In this document: positions 18,917 through 29,338 of the stretch, one piece after another
Layout: each line of letters opens with the position of its first letter
Numbering within the stretch: position 1 is the stretch's first letter
Assembly: GCA_004843345.1 (NCBI GenBank)
Contig: CP039460.1
Coordinates: 1,969,001-2,033,000, forward strand
From: Acetobacteraceae bacterium
GTDB lineage: Bacteria; Pseudomonadota; Alphaproteobacteria; Acetobacterales; Acetobacteraceae
Reading direction: 5' to 3'
Length of the DNA stretch: 64,000 nt
Notes under the pieces: generated by a model
Databases searched by the model: none
What the model saw: only the letters and a program-made list of their open reading frames with translations
What the model was told of the DNA's origin: nothing
Position numbers and translations under genes: made by a program

Positions 18917-20017
18917 TTAGAGAATTTCCATCTCTTTGAGAGGCCATCTTGGGCGTGGAATATGTTGGAAAGGGGATTGTTTTTCTCCCCATTTGTTTCG
19001 AAGGAGGGCAGTCCATGCCACCATGGTTGCATTGTCAGGACAAAGTGATTTTTCCGCAGCCAAAAAACGTATTTTGTGTTCCGATGATATTGTTTTTAAA
19101 ATATCCCTAATAAATGTATTGCAGGCGACGCCTCCACCGACAGCGATTAGTTTCAAGGGAGCTTTGCTTTGGGCAATTTTTATGGCGTTGTTGGTTCGAT
19201 CCACGACGACATCAAGGACTGCTTTTTGAAATGATGCAGCAAGGTCTGCCGCAAAAGCGAGTGGTACAGCGTTATTTTTATAAGGCTCTAATAATTTTCT
19301 TACCGCTGTTTTTAAACCAGAAAAAGAAAAATCACATCCGTCTCTTCCTTTTAACGGACGAGGTAGGTTAAAGGCCTCAGAATTTCCAAAATGCGCTATT
19401 TGTTCAATTTTTGGTCCGCCGGGCCATCCTAAGCCCAGCATTTTTGCGACTTTATCAAACGCCTCTCCTATTGAGTCGTCAATTGTGCCACCTAAGGTTG
19501 TGTACTTAGAAATTCCTTCTGCCAACACGCACTGGCAATGTCCTCCAGAAAAAAGTAAGGCAAGAAAAGGGAAAATATTTTTTTTCTTATTTAAGAGATC
19601 TTGTTTTTCACCTTCTGTTAGGCTGAAGAGAGGAGATAAAATATGTGCTTCTATATGATTAATGCCAACAAAATTTTTTCGCGTTGCGATGCTTATACCA
19701 CGGCCCATTCCATTTGCTGTTAAGAGCCCTCCAATAAGCCCAGGACCGATTGTTGCCGCAATGCGAGAAATCTCATTCAAGGTTACATTTGCATCAAGAA
19801 GAGATTTTTCAATCAGAGTATCGAAAGCTGACAGGTGCGCCCGTGCTGCAACTTCAGGAACAACGCCACCTAAAGTAAAGTGCTCTATTTGTGTTTTTTT
19901 TGAATGAGAAAGGAGATTTCCGTTTATATCCATAATAGCGCAAGCAGTATCGTCACAAGAAGATTCAAGCGCAAGGATCATAGAAGTCGAATTGTAAGTG
20001 GAAAATGGTGTTCGCAT
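18917..20017 (-). CDS. tsaD: tRNA N6-threonylcarbamoyladenosine synthase subunit TsaD
   Basis: TsaD transfers the threonylcarbamoyl group to A37 of ANN-reading tRNAs, with TsaB and TsaE. The 366-residue ASKHA-fold protein has ESSCDDTACAI, the metal-binding HIEAH (usual HxxxH), LLFSGGHCQ, FDKVAKMLGLGWPGGP and the GGVACNTFIR nucleotide loop. The ATG at 20017 gives 12 residues before the conserved MILALESSCDD; ATG 19981 is an equally credible start and closer to the family norm. Neither has a clear ribosome-binding site. First gene of the tsaD-gpsA-murJ-mutS-glnD unit. Confidence 0.95.
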   Translation of the reverse strand: MRTPFSTYNSTSMILALESSCDDTACAIMDINGNLLSHSKKTQIEHFTLGGVVPEVAARAHLSAFDTLIEKSLLDANVTLNEISRIAATIGPGLIGGLLTANGMGRGISIATRKNFVGINHIEAHILSPLFSLTEGEKQDLLNKKKNIFPFLALLFSGGHCQCVLAEGISKYTTLGGTIDDSIGEAFDKVAKMLGLGWPGGPKIEQIAHFGNSEAFNLPRPLKGRDGCDFSFSGLKTAVRKLLEPYKNNAVPLAFAADLAASFQKAVLDVVVDRTNNAIKIAQSKAPLKLIAVGGGVACNTFIRDILKTISSEHKIRFLAAEKSLCPDNATMVAWTALLRNKWGEKQSPFQHIPRPRWPLKEMEIL

Positions 20018-20139
20018 CTGTCGTAGGTTAAAAGTTTTTTTTTAAATAAGCTATGATTATGTGAATGTTAATAAGTTTAATGCGCTTTTGAAAAGAGCAT
20101 ATCTACGGTATAAGATAGGCCTTAATTGTAATTTTTTTA

Positions 20140-21111
20140 ATGACGACGGATATTTTGAATTTACCTTCCTCACATTTCTCAGATGTTTTTAACGAGAATT
20201 CCCCAAGCTGTTCCTGTGGACATAAATTATCTTTAAACCACGACCTCCCGTTGAGAGTTGGAACACGGGCTTCGCCATTGGCACTTGTGCAGACTAGAAG
20301 TTTCATGACAAAAGTGACACGCTTTTGTCCCCCGTTGCGTGAACTTGGTGCTTTTAAAGAGGTTCCTGTAAAAACAAGTGGAGATCAAAATCAAAGGGAT
20401 AGATTAGCCGAAATTGGGGGAAAAGGGTTATTCTCTAAAGAAATTCATGAACTTTTGCGTTTGAAAAAGATAGATCTTGCCGTTCATAGTTTAAAGGATT
20501 TAGAGACTTATCTCCCTGAGGGGATTATTCTTGCTGCGACAATGAAGCGCGAAGATGCCAGAGATGTTTTGATTTTGCGTGATAGAAAAGCGCTAAGGAA
20601 TCCAGAAGATCCGTTTTCTGCTTTGAAGGAAGGCGCTGTTGTTGGGTGTGCCTCTGTGCGTCGTCAAGCGCAGTTATCATCAATTCGTCCAGATTTGAGT
20701 TTTCGTTTGTTGCGGGGAAATGTTCAGACCCGCTTAGATAAAATAAAATCAGGTGCATGCGATGCAACAATGTTAGCCTTGGCAGGCCTTCGTCGGCTTG
20801 GGATGGAAGATCGGGCAGATATTATTTTAGAGCCAGAGTTTATGATTCCTGCTGCAGGGCAGGGAATTGTTGGAATTACTGCGCGTCAAGAAGACGAGGC
20901 ACTTTGTTCTTTATTAGCGGCTGTAGAAGATAAAGAGGCAAGAATTATTGCGACTGCAGAGCGATCTCTTCTAGCTGAATTGGATGGATCTTGTAGAACG
21001 CCAATTGGCAGTTATGGACGTATATTGGAAGGAAGTTTACATCTTACAGGGCTTTTAGCCACAGAAGATGGTTCATTTTTATTAAAAAAATCTATTTGGG
21101 GGATCCTGTAG
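20140..21111 (+). CDS. hemC: Hydroxymethylbilane synthase, C-terminus cut by a frameshift
   Basis: It joins four porphobilinogens into hydroxymethylbilane. The 323-residue frame has the family blocks VGTRASPLALVQT, KTSGDQ, GGKGLFSKEI, VHSLKDLE, RRQAQL, LRGNVQTRL, AAGQGIVGI and the cofactor cysteine C285 in DGSCRTPIG. The end is abnormal: after SIWG it reads GIL and stops. Adding one G to the G5 run (21098-21102) would restore a typical tail, WGDPVDAANLGKSLGEALRK and 15 more residues, to a stop at 21195-21197. About 33 residues of domain 3 are therefore lost in this copy. The N-terminus is about 30 residues longer than usual and has no later good start codon. hemD follows. Confidence 0.93.
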   Translation: MTTDILNLPSSHFSDVFNENSPSCSCGHKLSLNHDLPLRVGTRASPLALVQTRSFMTKVTRFCPPLRELGAFKEVPVKTSGDQNQRDRLAEIGGKGLFSKEIHELLRLKKIDLAVHSLKDLETYLPEGIILAATMKREDARDVLILRDRKALRNPEDPFSALKEGAVVGCASVRRQAQLSSIRPDLSFRLLRGNVQTRLDKIKSGACDATMLALAGLRRLGMEDRADIILEPEFMIPAAGQGIVGITARQEDEALCSLLAAVEDKEARIIATAERSLLAELDGSCRTPIGSYGRILEGSLHLTGLLATEDGSFLLKKSIWGIL

Positions 21112-21233
21112 ATGCAGCGAATCTTGGGAAGTCATTGGGAGAAGCCTTGCGTAAGGATACACCTCCAGAGGTTTTAAGAGCAATTATTTCCCATTGAAAT
21201 GGGGATGTTTATTTAAAAAGCCTAAAAATTTTT

Positions 21234-21935
21234 ATGAAGATTGTTGTGACACGTCCAGAGCCGGGTCTTTCAGAAACAGTTGATAGGCTTTTGCTCCTCA
21301 ATAAGACCCCAGTGTGCTCTCCCTTGCTTGCTGTGGAGTATGAGCCCGTACTGCCGCCTATGTTAGGGAGTTCTATTTTAGTTACAAGCATGCATGCTTT
21401 GCCTGCTTTAATGGCTCAGGATAGAAATACAAATATCTTATCCGTAGGAGAAAAAACAGCACAAAAAGCAAGAGACTTAGGGTTTTTAAGGGTGTTTTCG
21501 GCCAATGGTACGGCTTTAGATTTGGCTGAGTTATTTTTAAAAATGAACTTTTCGAGGGAAAATGCTTGGCTTGCCGTAGGAGCTGGAAATGACGGTCGTT
21601 TGTATGGGGAACTTCTAGACCAAAGATTAGGTATTCAAAGGATTAAGGCTTATCAGATAAGATGGTGCCAATCTTTTTCTAAAAATGTTTTGGAGCTTTT
21701 AAAGTCAAATGAAATAAAACAATTTTTGTTTTACTCATCTGAAACAGCAAGAGCTTTTTTAAGTTTACTTGAAAAAGAGAGACGCTCGTCCAAGGGGGCT
21801 ATCTCCTTGCATCGACTAGAGATTTTCTGTTTGTCTAAGGCTATTGCTCGGGTGTTCTTTTCAAGCAAATATGCTCAGGAATGGAAGTGCGTTCAAGATA
21901 ATTTTTTAGACATTTTTCTTGCGAAGGATGCTTGA
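21234..21935 (+). CDS. hemD: Uroporphyrinogen-III synthase
   Basis: It closes hydroxymethylbilane to uroporphyrinogen III with inversion of ring D. The sequence of this family is weakly conserved. The 233 residues show the N-terminal VTRPEPGLSETVDRL, a PLLAVEY strand, a VGEKTAQKARDLGF segment and a late FYSSETARAFLSLL block, which are the usual HemD landmarks. Position directly after hemC supports the call. Start is the ATG at 21234. Confidence 0.85.
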   Translation: MKIVVTRPEPGLSETVDRLLLLNKTPVCSPLLAVEYEPVLPPMLGSSILVTSMHALPALMAQDRNTNILSVGEKTAQKARDLGFLRVFSANGTALDLAELFLKMNFSRENAWLAVGAGNDGRLYGELLDQRLGIQRIKAYQIRWCQSFSKNVLELLKSNEIKQFLFYSSETARAFLSLLEKERRSSKGAISLHRLEIFCLSKAIARVFFSSKYAQEWKCVQDNFLDIFLAKDA

Positions 21936-21970
21936 GGAGAGGCTTTTATAAAGCTCTCTCCAAGTTTTTT
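21936..21970. terminator. Intrinsic terminator, hemD / secB
   Basis: GGAGAGGCTTT pairs with AAAGCTCTCTCC around TAT, with a T run to the right. It lies between convergent hemD and secB; the T run favours the plus-strand direction. Confidence 0.65.
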
Positions 21971-21981
21971 AGCGTGTAAGG

Positions 21982-22509
21982 TTAGGCTTCGCCAGCAGGT
22001 TCAGGAAAATTTTGAGCGCGCTTTGCCTGCCAGAGAGACATAAAATCAACAGGATGCAATACGACAGGAGGGAAACCGCCTTCTCGTGTTACATCTGAGA
22101 TGATTGCTCGGGCGTATGGGAATAAGAAGCGAGGAACTTCAACTAATAAGAAAGATTCTAGTGCCTCTTGAGGTAAGTTGTTGTCATTTAGGGTTACAAC
22201 CCCTGCGTATGCTAGTTCAGCAATAAAAACAGCTCGGCCTTTTTTTTGTTTTTCTTCTTCAGAAACAGTTTCTGTTGCATCAGCTTTTATAGAGAGGATG
22301 ACTTCGAAAAGAGGCTTTTCGTTATTTGACTCATTTTGTTGGAGTTGGTTCGCTTGAACATCAATGTTGATATTGACTTGAGGGGCTGATCGTAAAGCCA
22401 TAAAGATCCCAGCACCATGTGGAACTTCGAAGGAGAGATCCTTTACATATTGGTGGATGAGTTGTGGTGGAAGGGCGGTTTTTTGTGTTTCTGCAGTTTG
22501 GTTTGTCAC
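21982..22509 (-). CDS. secB: Protein-export chaperone SecB
   Basis: A tetrameric cytoplasmic chaperone that holds preproteins unfolded and delivers them to SecA. The 175-residue product has the SecB core: QYVKDLSFEVP near the N-terminus, VILSIKADA, FIAELAYAGV, and FPYARAIISDVTREGGFPPVVLHPVDF, ending with the usual acidic tail. GTG start at 22509. It is divergent from timA, an arrangement common in alphaproteobacteria. Confidence 0.95.
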   Translation of the reverse strand: MTNQTAETQKTALPPQLIHQYVKDLSFEVPHGAGIFMALRSAPQVNINIDVQANQLQQNESNNEKPLFEVILSIKADATETVSEEEKQKKGRAVFIAELAYAGVVTLNDNNLPQEALESFLLVEVPRFLFPYARAIISDVTREGGFPPVVLHPVDFMSLWQAKRAQNFPEPAGEA

Positions 22510-22753
22510 AAAAGTGAATCCTTACAAATTGAAAACTGTATATTTTTAAAAATAGAATCCCGAAGCAATATGTAGGGATCTTCTAAAGAAAAGCAATGGA
22601 GAGAAGGGCTTTGAGGTGTGGGTAGTAATGACACTTTTGGCTCATTCTCTTTGTTTTAGGGCTTTTTCTTGTGTGAACTTTTAATTTGTATATAGAATTT
22701 TCGGAGAGATTACTGTTTAATAAGGAGCCTAAGTTTTTAATTATTGGTAGGTT

Positions 22754-23455
22754 ATGGATTACTTGAATCATCTTAATATTCCATGGGACATTGTTTCTTT
22801 ATCTGTGGCGGCTGTTGTCCTGGGGATTGTCTTATATTTATTTTTGGGGAAGAAAGCTGGTGTTCATATTTGGAAAAATGCGCCGGATTCTTCAGTCATG
22901 CTTTCTAAGTCAAAGGTGCCACCACCATTGCCTTCGCATGCTCCAATGCCGAAAGAACCTACGCAGTATCTAATGCCATCTTTAGGAAGTGATGGCGCAG
23001 CCTCTTTGGCGCGGCTTTCTGAAAAAGACCCTAAGTTGTCTTTTGAATCTTTATTGAAAGATATTCAAAAGGCATATACCTCAATTATGAGTGCTTATGG
23101 TGATCGAAATTTAGAGGTGCTTTTAAATCTTCTGGGAACATCAGCCTTTAAGGCTTTTAAAGAAGAGATTGAAACGTTACCGAAGAAAAAAGAGACATTA
23201 ATTTGCCAATTAAAGGCTGTAGAATCAATTAAGTTAGTTGCAATACATTTTCCCCCAGACCTTCCTGCTGAGAGCTCTTCTATTCCTCAAAAAGTGGAAG
23301 TCGAAATTTCTTCATGGCAGGTAAATGGTGTTAAAGATTCTTCAGGTCACTTGGTTTTTGGGACGCAGGGCTTAACGCATTTTTCGGAAAAGTGGCTTTT
23401 TGAAGCGGGAGACACGACAATTCCTTGGCGGGCTATAGCCGTTGAGTCTGTTTAA
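22754..23455 (+). CDS. Tim44-like domain protein (TimA)
   Basis: A membrane-anchored homologue of the mitochondrial import-motor subunit Tim44. Residues about 12-32 form a single N-terminal membrane helix, then a proline-rich linker, then the Tim44 domain from about residue 90, including ILLKDIQKAY-like LLKDIQKAYTSIMSAYGDRN and a C-terminal LTHFSEKWLFEAG. 233 residues is usual. It faces secB across 245 bases in which I see no clear site beyond a weak promoter-like AT-rich stretch. An Smr gene follows after 43 bases. Role in the inner membrane is inferred from homology. Confidence 0.82.
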   Translation: MDYLNHLNIPWDIVSLSVAAVVLGIVLYLFLGKKAGVHIWKNAPDSSVMLSKSKVPPPLPSHAPMPKEPTQYLMPSLGSDGAASLARLSEKDPKLSFESLLKDIQKAYTSIMSAYGDRNLEVLLNLLGTSAFKAFKEEIETLPKKKETLICQLKAVESIKLVAIHFPPDLPAESSSIPQKVEVEISSWQVNGVKDSSGHLVFGTQGLTHFSEKWLFEAGDTTIPWRAIAVESV

Positions 23456-23498
23456 ATTAAAAGGACAGGGTTGTTGATTTAGGAACTTTGTAATTCTC

Positions 23499-23981
23499 AT
23501 GCCATACCGACGAACCAGTCTTTCTGAAGAGGAGCGTTTATTGTGGGAACTTGTCGTTAGAAAGACGCGTCCACTTCTCTCGAAAAGAGAGGTATCTTCT
23601 CAAACTTTCTTTTGCGATATTGAGAAAAAAAGATTGCGCTCCAATGAGGGCAAGACACGGATTGTTTTTTTTGAAAATGGTCAAAAAAAAGAACGTCCAG
23701 CAGCTATATCGAAATCCACAGATTTTTTACATGTGTTAGATTTGCATGGTTTTACTGTTCAGGAAGCTTTTTGCTCATTTCGTTCTTTTATGGAAAGAGC
23801 TAAGGGAAAAAAGTGGAAAGAGGTTGAAATTATTACAGGTTTGGGTGTTTCTGGACGAGGTATTATCCGACGGGAGTTGCGTCATTGGTTAGAAAGAAAA
23901 GAATATTCTTCAAGAATTACAGAAATTTTTCATCCTTCTAATAATTTAGGGGCTGTACGTATAAAATTTTCTGTTAGGTAA
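23499..23981 (+). CDS. Smr/MutS2-type nuclease domain protein
   Basis: A small protein with a C-terminal Smr domain (residues about 82-160), a nicking-nuclease-like fold. The motif LDLHG is present, as is ITGLGVSGRGIIRRELRHWL, the variant of the TGxGxHSxGxLR block in which the His of the canonical form is replaced by Val. The N-terminal part is charged and less conserved, as in proteobacterial stand-alone Smr proteins. In related genomes mltA often lies between timA and smr; here there is none. Target unknown. Confidence 0.8.
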   Translation: MPYRRTSLSEEERLLWELVVRKTRPLLSKREVSSQTFFCDIEKKRLRSNEGKTRIVFFENGQKKERPAAISKSTDFLHVLDLHGFTVQEAFCSFRSFMERAKGKKWKEVEIITGLGVSGRGIIRRELRHWLERKEYSSRITEIFHPSNNLGAVRIKFSVR

Positions 23982-24036
23982 TCTGCCACTTTTTACTATT
24001 AGATTCTTTTTGAGAAAACAGGTATAAAACATTTTT

Positions 24037-24055
24037 GCAAATAATTATCATTTGC
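24037..24055. promoter_or_regulatory. Fur-box-like operator upstream of the iron importer
   Basis: A 19-base near-palindrome, GCAAATAATTATCATTTGC, with perfect GCAAAT/ATTTGC arms and a Fur-like AATTATCATT core. It lies 44 bases before the ATG of the binding protein. It fits iron-dependent repression by Fur; an Irr-type site is the alternative. No experimental support is available here. Confidence 0.6.
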
Positions 24056-24098
24056 AACTGGTGGGGTGCGATATGAATTGTTGTGAGGTATAAGGCAT

Positions 24099-25283
24099 AT
24101 GTGTGGATGGAAAAAGAGTATTTATAAAAAAGTTTCCTTAGGAGCTTTTTTTGTTGGGCTTGCACTTTCTTTTCAGTTAGCTCCAACCTTCTCATTTGCC
24201 AAAACGGTTACGGATATTTTAGGAAAAAAAGTTGAGATTCCAGATTCTCCCCAACGTATTATTCTAGGGTCTGGACGTCTTATTTATGCGTTAGAGCCAT
24301 TGGAAGGTGAGCATCTTTTTGATAGAATTGTGGGCTGGCAAGGCGAATTTAAGCAAGCTGATACACAGACTTATACAAAAATTAAGAAAAAGTTTCCCCA
24401 AATAGATAAAGTTTCTGTTATTGGGAAAACCACGGCAGACAGTGTTAATCCCGAAAAAGTTTTGGAGCTGAATCCAGATCTTGTGATTCTGAGTATTACA
24501 GGCCATGGACCAGGCCCAAATGATCCCTTGACCCTGCGTCTTCAAAAAGCGCATGTTCCTATCATTTTTGTCGATTTTCGTCAGGACCCCGTAGCGAATA
24601 CCGTGCCAAGCATGACTCTTCTAGGAGAGGCTTTAGGTAGACAGAAAGAAGCCAAGGCGTTTACAGATTTTTATCAAAATCGTTTAGATATTGTTGAGAA
24701 TAGGTTGAAAGATTTACCTGAGAGTAAACGCCCCAGCGTTTTTCTTTATATGTTAGCTGGTGCAAGGCCATGTTGCCATACAGCGGGTAATGGGAATATG
24801 GGGCATTTTGTTCAAACAGCTGGCGGCAAGAATATTGCTAACGCAATTCTTCCAGGATTATTTGGAGAGCTATCTATTGAGCAAGTGATTGCGTCTAATA
24901 CTGATTATATGATTCTGGACGGGACTAGAGGGCCTCTTGCTGAAGGTCCAGGGTTAAGAATGGGAGCGCTCGTGGATAAAAAAGACGCTCGTTCGTCTCT
25001 TCAGGATTTATCAAAATCTTCTGCTTTAACCGAACTCAATGCCACAAAGAATAAACATGTTTATGGTATTTGGCACAGCTATTATGATAACCCATTCAAT
25101 ATTTTGGCGATTGAAGCTATGGCCAAATGGTTGCACCCCGATTTATTTAACGATTTAGATCCAGAGGCCGATTTAGAAAAAGTAGGAAAAGAGTTTACGC
25201 CTGCGGATGTTGGTGGAACTTATTGGACGAGTTTGGCGGATCCTGTTTTTGAAAATAGTGATGACGCTTCAGCAAAATCTTAA
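24099..25283 (+). CDS. Iron-chelate ABC transporter, periplasmic substrate-binding protein
   Basis: The 394-residue protein has a basic N-terminus and hydrophobic signal peptide cleaved near SFAKT (about residue 35), followed by a class III periplasmic-binding fold. It has the opening VTDILGKKVEIPDSPQRII, typical of FepB/FhuD-type proteins, and later NPDLVILS. It is longer than usual for the family, with an extra stretch around residues 200-260 and an acidic tail. It is the first of three genes for a FecBCDE-like importer with only one permease gene. The chelate cannot be specified; cobalamin is a less likely alternative. Confidence 0.83.
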   Translation: MCGWKKSIYKKVSLGAFFVGLALSFQLAPTFSFAKTVTDILGKKVEIPDSPQRIILGSGRLIYALEPLEGEHLFDRIVGWQGEFKQADTQTYTKIKKKFPQIDKVSVIGKTTADSVNPEKVLELNPDLVILSITGHGPGPNDPLTLRLQKAHVPIIFVDFRQDPVANTVPSMTLLGEALGRQKEAKAFTDFYQNRLDIVENRLKDLPESKRPSVFLYMLAGARPCCHTAGNGNMGHFVQTAGGKNIANAILPGLFGELSIEQVIASNTDYMILDGTRGPLAEGPGLRMGALVDKKDARSSLQDLSKSSALTELNATKNKHVYGIWHSYYDNPFNILAIEAMAKWLHPDLFNDLDPEADLEKVGKEFTPADVGGTYWTSLADPVFENSDDASAKS

Positions 25284-25300
25284 TAAGGCTTCTATAATTT

Positions 25301-26362
25301 ATGCTTTCATCAGATCATAAAAATATGTCAAGCAGGGGAGTTCCGGCGTATTTTGATCACTTACAAAAACGCAGAAAACTGATACTTTTATTTCTGTCTA
25401 TTATTATCCTTTGCTCGTTACTCCTAGACTTCTCACTAGGTCCTTCAGCTTTAAGCGTAAGGCAATTGTTTTTTGCCCTTTTCCATAGAGCTGAAGCTGG
25501 AATGCAAGGCATTATTGTTTGGGATATTCGTTTACCTTATGCATTAATGGCAGTGATAGTTGGTTTAGCGCTTGGCAATTCAGGCGGAGAAATGCAAACT
25601 TTGCTAGATAATCCTTTAGCAAGTCCTTTTACATTAGGAGTTTCCGCTGCGTCTGCTTTTGGGGCATCTTTAGCGATTGTTTTGCATTTATCTATTCCTG
25701 GTGTGCCTTGGAAGTGGACGATTCCTGTTGAAGCTTTTGTTTGTGCTTTGGGGTCTGTTTTTTTATTAGAACTGGTTTCTCGCTTACGGCAGCATTCAAC
25801 ATCGCTTGTCGTGCTCTTTGGGATTGCACTTGTTTTCTCTTTTCAGGCTCTTGTCTCTTTGATGCAATTTGTTGCTGATGAAGATGCTTTGCAAGAATTA
25901 GTTTTTTGGACGATGGGAAGTTTGACACGTTCCGATTGGGCGCAAGTGTGTATTTTGGGCGGGTGTTGTGCGATTATATTGCCTTTGTCATGGCTTTCTT
26001 CAGCATCTTTAACCGCAATGCGTTTGGGGGAGGAAAGAGCGGCCTCTTACGGCGTTGACGTTAAGCGTGTCAGAATGATGGGTTTGCTTAGAGTAAGCGT
26101 TTTGGCGTCGTTAGCTGTTTCTTTTGTTGGGACAATTGGTTTTATTGGATTGGTTGCGCCGCACATAGCGCGAAAACTTTTAGGAGAAGATCATCGTTTT
26201 TATCTTCCTGGATCGGCGTTGTGTGGTGCGGTCATTATGTCTTTGTCATCAATTGCAGCAAAAAATTTAGTACCAGGAGTTGTTATTCCTGTCGGAATTG
26301 TCACGGCATTAGTTGGTATTCCTTTCTTTTTGGGAACAATCTTAAAAGGCGTTAAGGAATGA
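25301..26362 (+). CDS. FecCD/BtuC-family ABC transporter permease
   Basis: The 353-residue inner-membrane protein has about ten hydrophobic segments. Family blocks are LSVRQLFFALF, IRLPYALMAVIVGLALGNSG, the LDNPLASPFTLGVSAASAFGA stretch, a GFIGLVAPHIARKLLGEDHR loop that contacts the ATPase, and the closing PVGIVTALVGIPFFL. It would act as a homodimer, since only one permease gene is present. It starts 17 bases after the binding-protein gene and overlaps the ATPase gene by ATGA. Confidence 0.93.
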   Translation: MLSSDHKNMSSRGVPAYFDHLQKRRKLILLFLSIIILCSLLLDFSLGPSALSVRQLFFALFHRAEAGMQGIIVWDIRLPYALMAVIVGLALGNSGGEMQTLLDNPLASPFTLGVSAASAFGASLAIVLHLSIPGVPWKWTIPVEAFVCALGSVFLLELVSRLRQHSTSLVVLFGIALVFSFQALVSLMQFVADEDALQELVFWTMGSLTRSDWAQVCILGGCCAIILPLSWLSSASLTAMRLGEERAASYGVDVKRVRMMGLLRVSVLASLAVSFVGTIGFIGLVAPHIARKLLGEDHRFYLPGSALCGAVIMSLSSIAAKNLVPGVVIPVGIVTALVGIPFFLGTILKGVKE

Positions 26363-27138
26363 AGAAAAACTTTGAAACGAGAAATCTTGATGTAAGAATT
26401 TCTTCAAAAAAACTTCTATCTTCTATCAATATTTCATCTCTTAATGGTGGTTCTGTTATCGCATTGTTAGGGCCAAATGGCGCAGGGAAGTCAACTTTGT
26501 TGCGCACAATCGCAGGCCTTCTAAAGCCTTCGTCTGGTGAGATTTTCCTAAATCAAAAAAATATTATTCATTTTTCAATGGTTGATCGGGCAAAAAAGGC
26601 AATTTATTGTCCTCAAATTCTGCCGCCTCCTGTTCGTTTACAAGTTCTTGAAGCTTTGATGGTGGCAGTGCAAGCTGGTAGTCGAGGTTATTCTCGAGAT
26701 ACAGCGATTGAAGAAAGTTTGAAAATTTTAAAGCGTCTTTCAATTGAGGAGTTGGCGGGCCGCTATTTAGATGAATTGTCAGGTGGGCAACGTCAACTCG
26801 TTGGAATTGCTCAAACGCTTATTCGAAAGACAGAAGTTCTTTTATTAGATGAGCCTTTGAGTGCTTTGGATATGCGTCATCAAATTCATGTTATGGATTT
26901 GATAAAGTCTGAAACAAAGCAACGGTCTCTTATAACGTTTTTAGTGGTTCACGACCTGAATATTGCTTTACGTTACGCTGATGAGGCAATTTACCTTAAA
27001 AAAGGAAAGATCCTTGCCCAGGGAAGATTAGAGGAAGTAACGACACCAGATGTATTAGCTCAGGCCTATGGAATAAAAGGACGCTTGGGACATGATAGTT
27101 TTGGTTGTACCCAGCTTGAGATTGAGGGATTGTGTTAA
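26359..27138 (+). CDS. Iron-chelate ABC transporter ATP-binding protein (FecE/FepC type)
   Basis: The 259-residue ATPase has Walker A GPNGAGKST, the Q-loop near YCPQILPP, signature LSGGQRQLV, Walker B VLLLDEPLSALD and a switch His in VVHDLNIALRYAD. The DMRHQ after Walker B and ALRYAD are typical of the FecE/FepC/BtuD branch. Start overlaps the permease stop. It completes the importer. Expression is likely controlled with the first gene from the operator at 24037. Confidence 0.93.
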   Translation: MKKNFETRNLDVRISSKKLLSSINISSLNGGSVIALLGPNGAGKSTLLRTIAGLLKPSSGEIFLNQKNIIHFSMVDRAKKAIYCPQILPPPVRLQVLEALMVAVQAGSRGYSRDTAIEESLKILKRLSIEELAGRYLDELSGGQRQLVGIAQTLIRKTEVLLLDEPLSALDMRHQIHVMDLIKSETKQRSLITFLVVHDLNIALRYADEAIYLKKGKILAQGRLEEVTTPDVLAQAYGIKGRLGHDSFGCTQLEIEGLC

Positions 27139-27266
27139 AAAGCTTTTTTCTTCTCTTGACTTATCGATGATGCTTCTTAGTTACATGCTTACATTAGGTC
27201 TCGATGGAGACCTATTTAAATTTATTAACATCTCCCGGTAGTTGCCGGTCAAAAACGGAGTTTTTA

Positions 27267-27557
27267 ATGACAAACTTTCGTCCTCTTCATGATAGGGTTG
27301 TGGTTCGTCGCTTAGACGCAGAAGGAAAGACCAGAGGTGGAATTATTATTCCAGAAACAGCCAAGGAGAAGCCTATGGAGGGTGTTGTCCTTGCAGTTGG
27401 ACCGGGTGCTCGCGATGCTCAGGGGAATCTTATCCCTCTTGACGTTAAAAAAGATGATCGTGTTCTCTTCGGTAAATGGTCCGGCACAGAGGTTTCTGTG
27501 AATGGTGAAGAGCTCGTGATCATGAAAGAAAGCGATATTATGGGAATTCTGGGTTAA
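27267..27557 (+). CDS. groES: Co-chaperonin GroES
   Basis: The heptameric lid of the GroEL chamber. 96 residues: [30 protein letters not shown] (mobile loop region), a KWSGTEV loop and the terminal [10 protein letters not shown]. The frame is open up to 27204, but ATG 27267 is the family start and follows a CGGAG ribosome-binding site. I see no CIRCE inverted repeat upstream. A CTTGAC at 27155-27160 could be the -35 of a housekeeping or RpoH-type promoter, but no convincing -10 follows. groL comes 62 bases later. Confidence 0.97.
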   Translation: MTNFRPLHDRVVVRRLDAEGKTRGGIIIPETAKEKPMEGVVLAVGPGARDAQGNLIPLDVKKDDRVLFGKWSGTEVSVNGEELVIMKESDIMGILG

Positions 27558-27592
27558 TTGTAATTTCTAAAAAGTCGTTATTCTTTCATTAG

Positions 27593-29269
<1,677 letters not shown>

Positions 29270-29295
29270 CCTAAACGCACGTTATGTTGTTAAAG

Positions 29296-29328
29296 AACCT
29301 CTTCTCAGAAATGAGAAGAGGTTTTTTT
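29296..29328 (+). terminator. Intrinsic terminator of groES-groL
   Basis: AACCTCTTCTCA pairs with TGAGAAGAGGTT around GAAA, followed by a T run. It lies 26 bases after the groL stop. Confidence 0.85.
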
Positions 29329-29338
29329 GTCAATCATG

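Noticed and set aside
20140-20240. Metal site in the Cys-rich HemC N-terminal extension (CSCGH)
   Set aside because: Three residues in an unconserved leader are too little evidence, and the extension may not even be translated in full.
27139-27266. CIRCE operator or sure heat-shock promoter before groES
   Set aside because: I found no TTAGCACTC/GAGTGCTAA inverted repeat, and no clear -10 pairs with CTTGAC at 27155.
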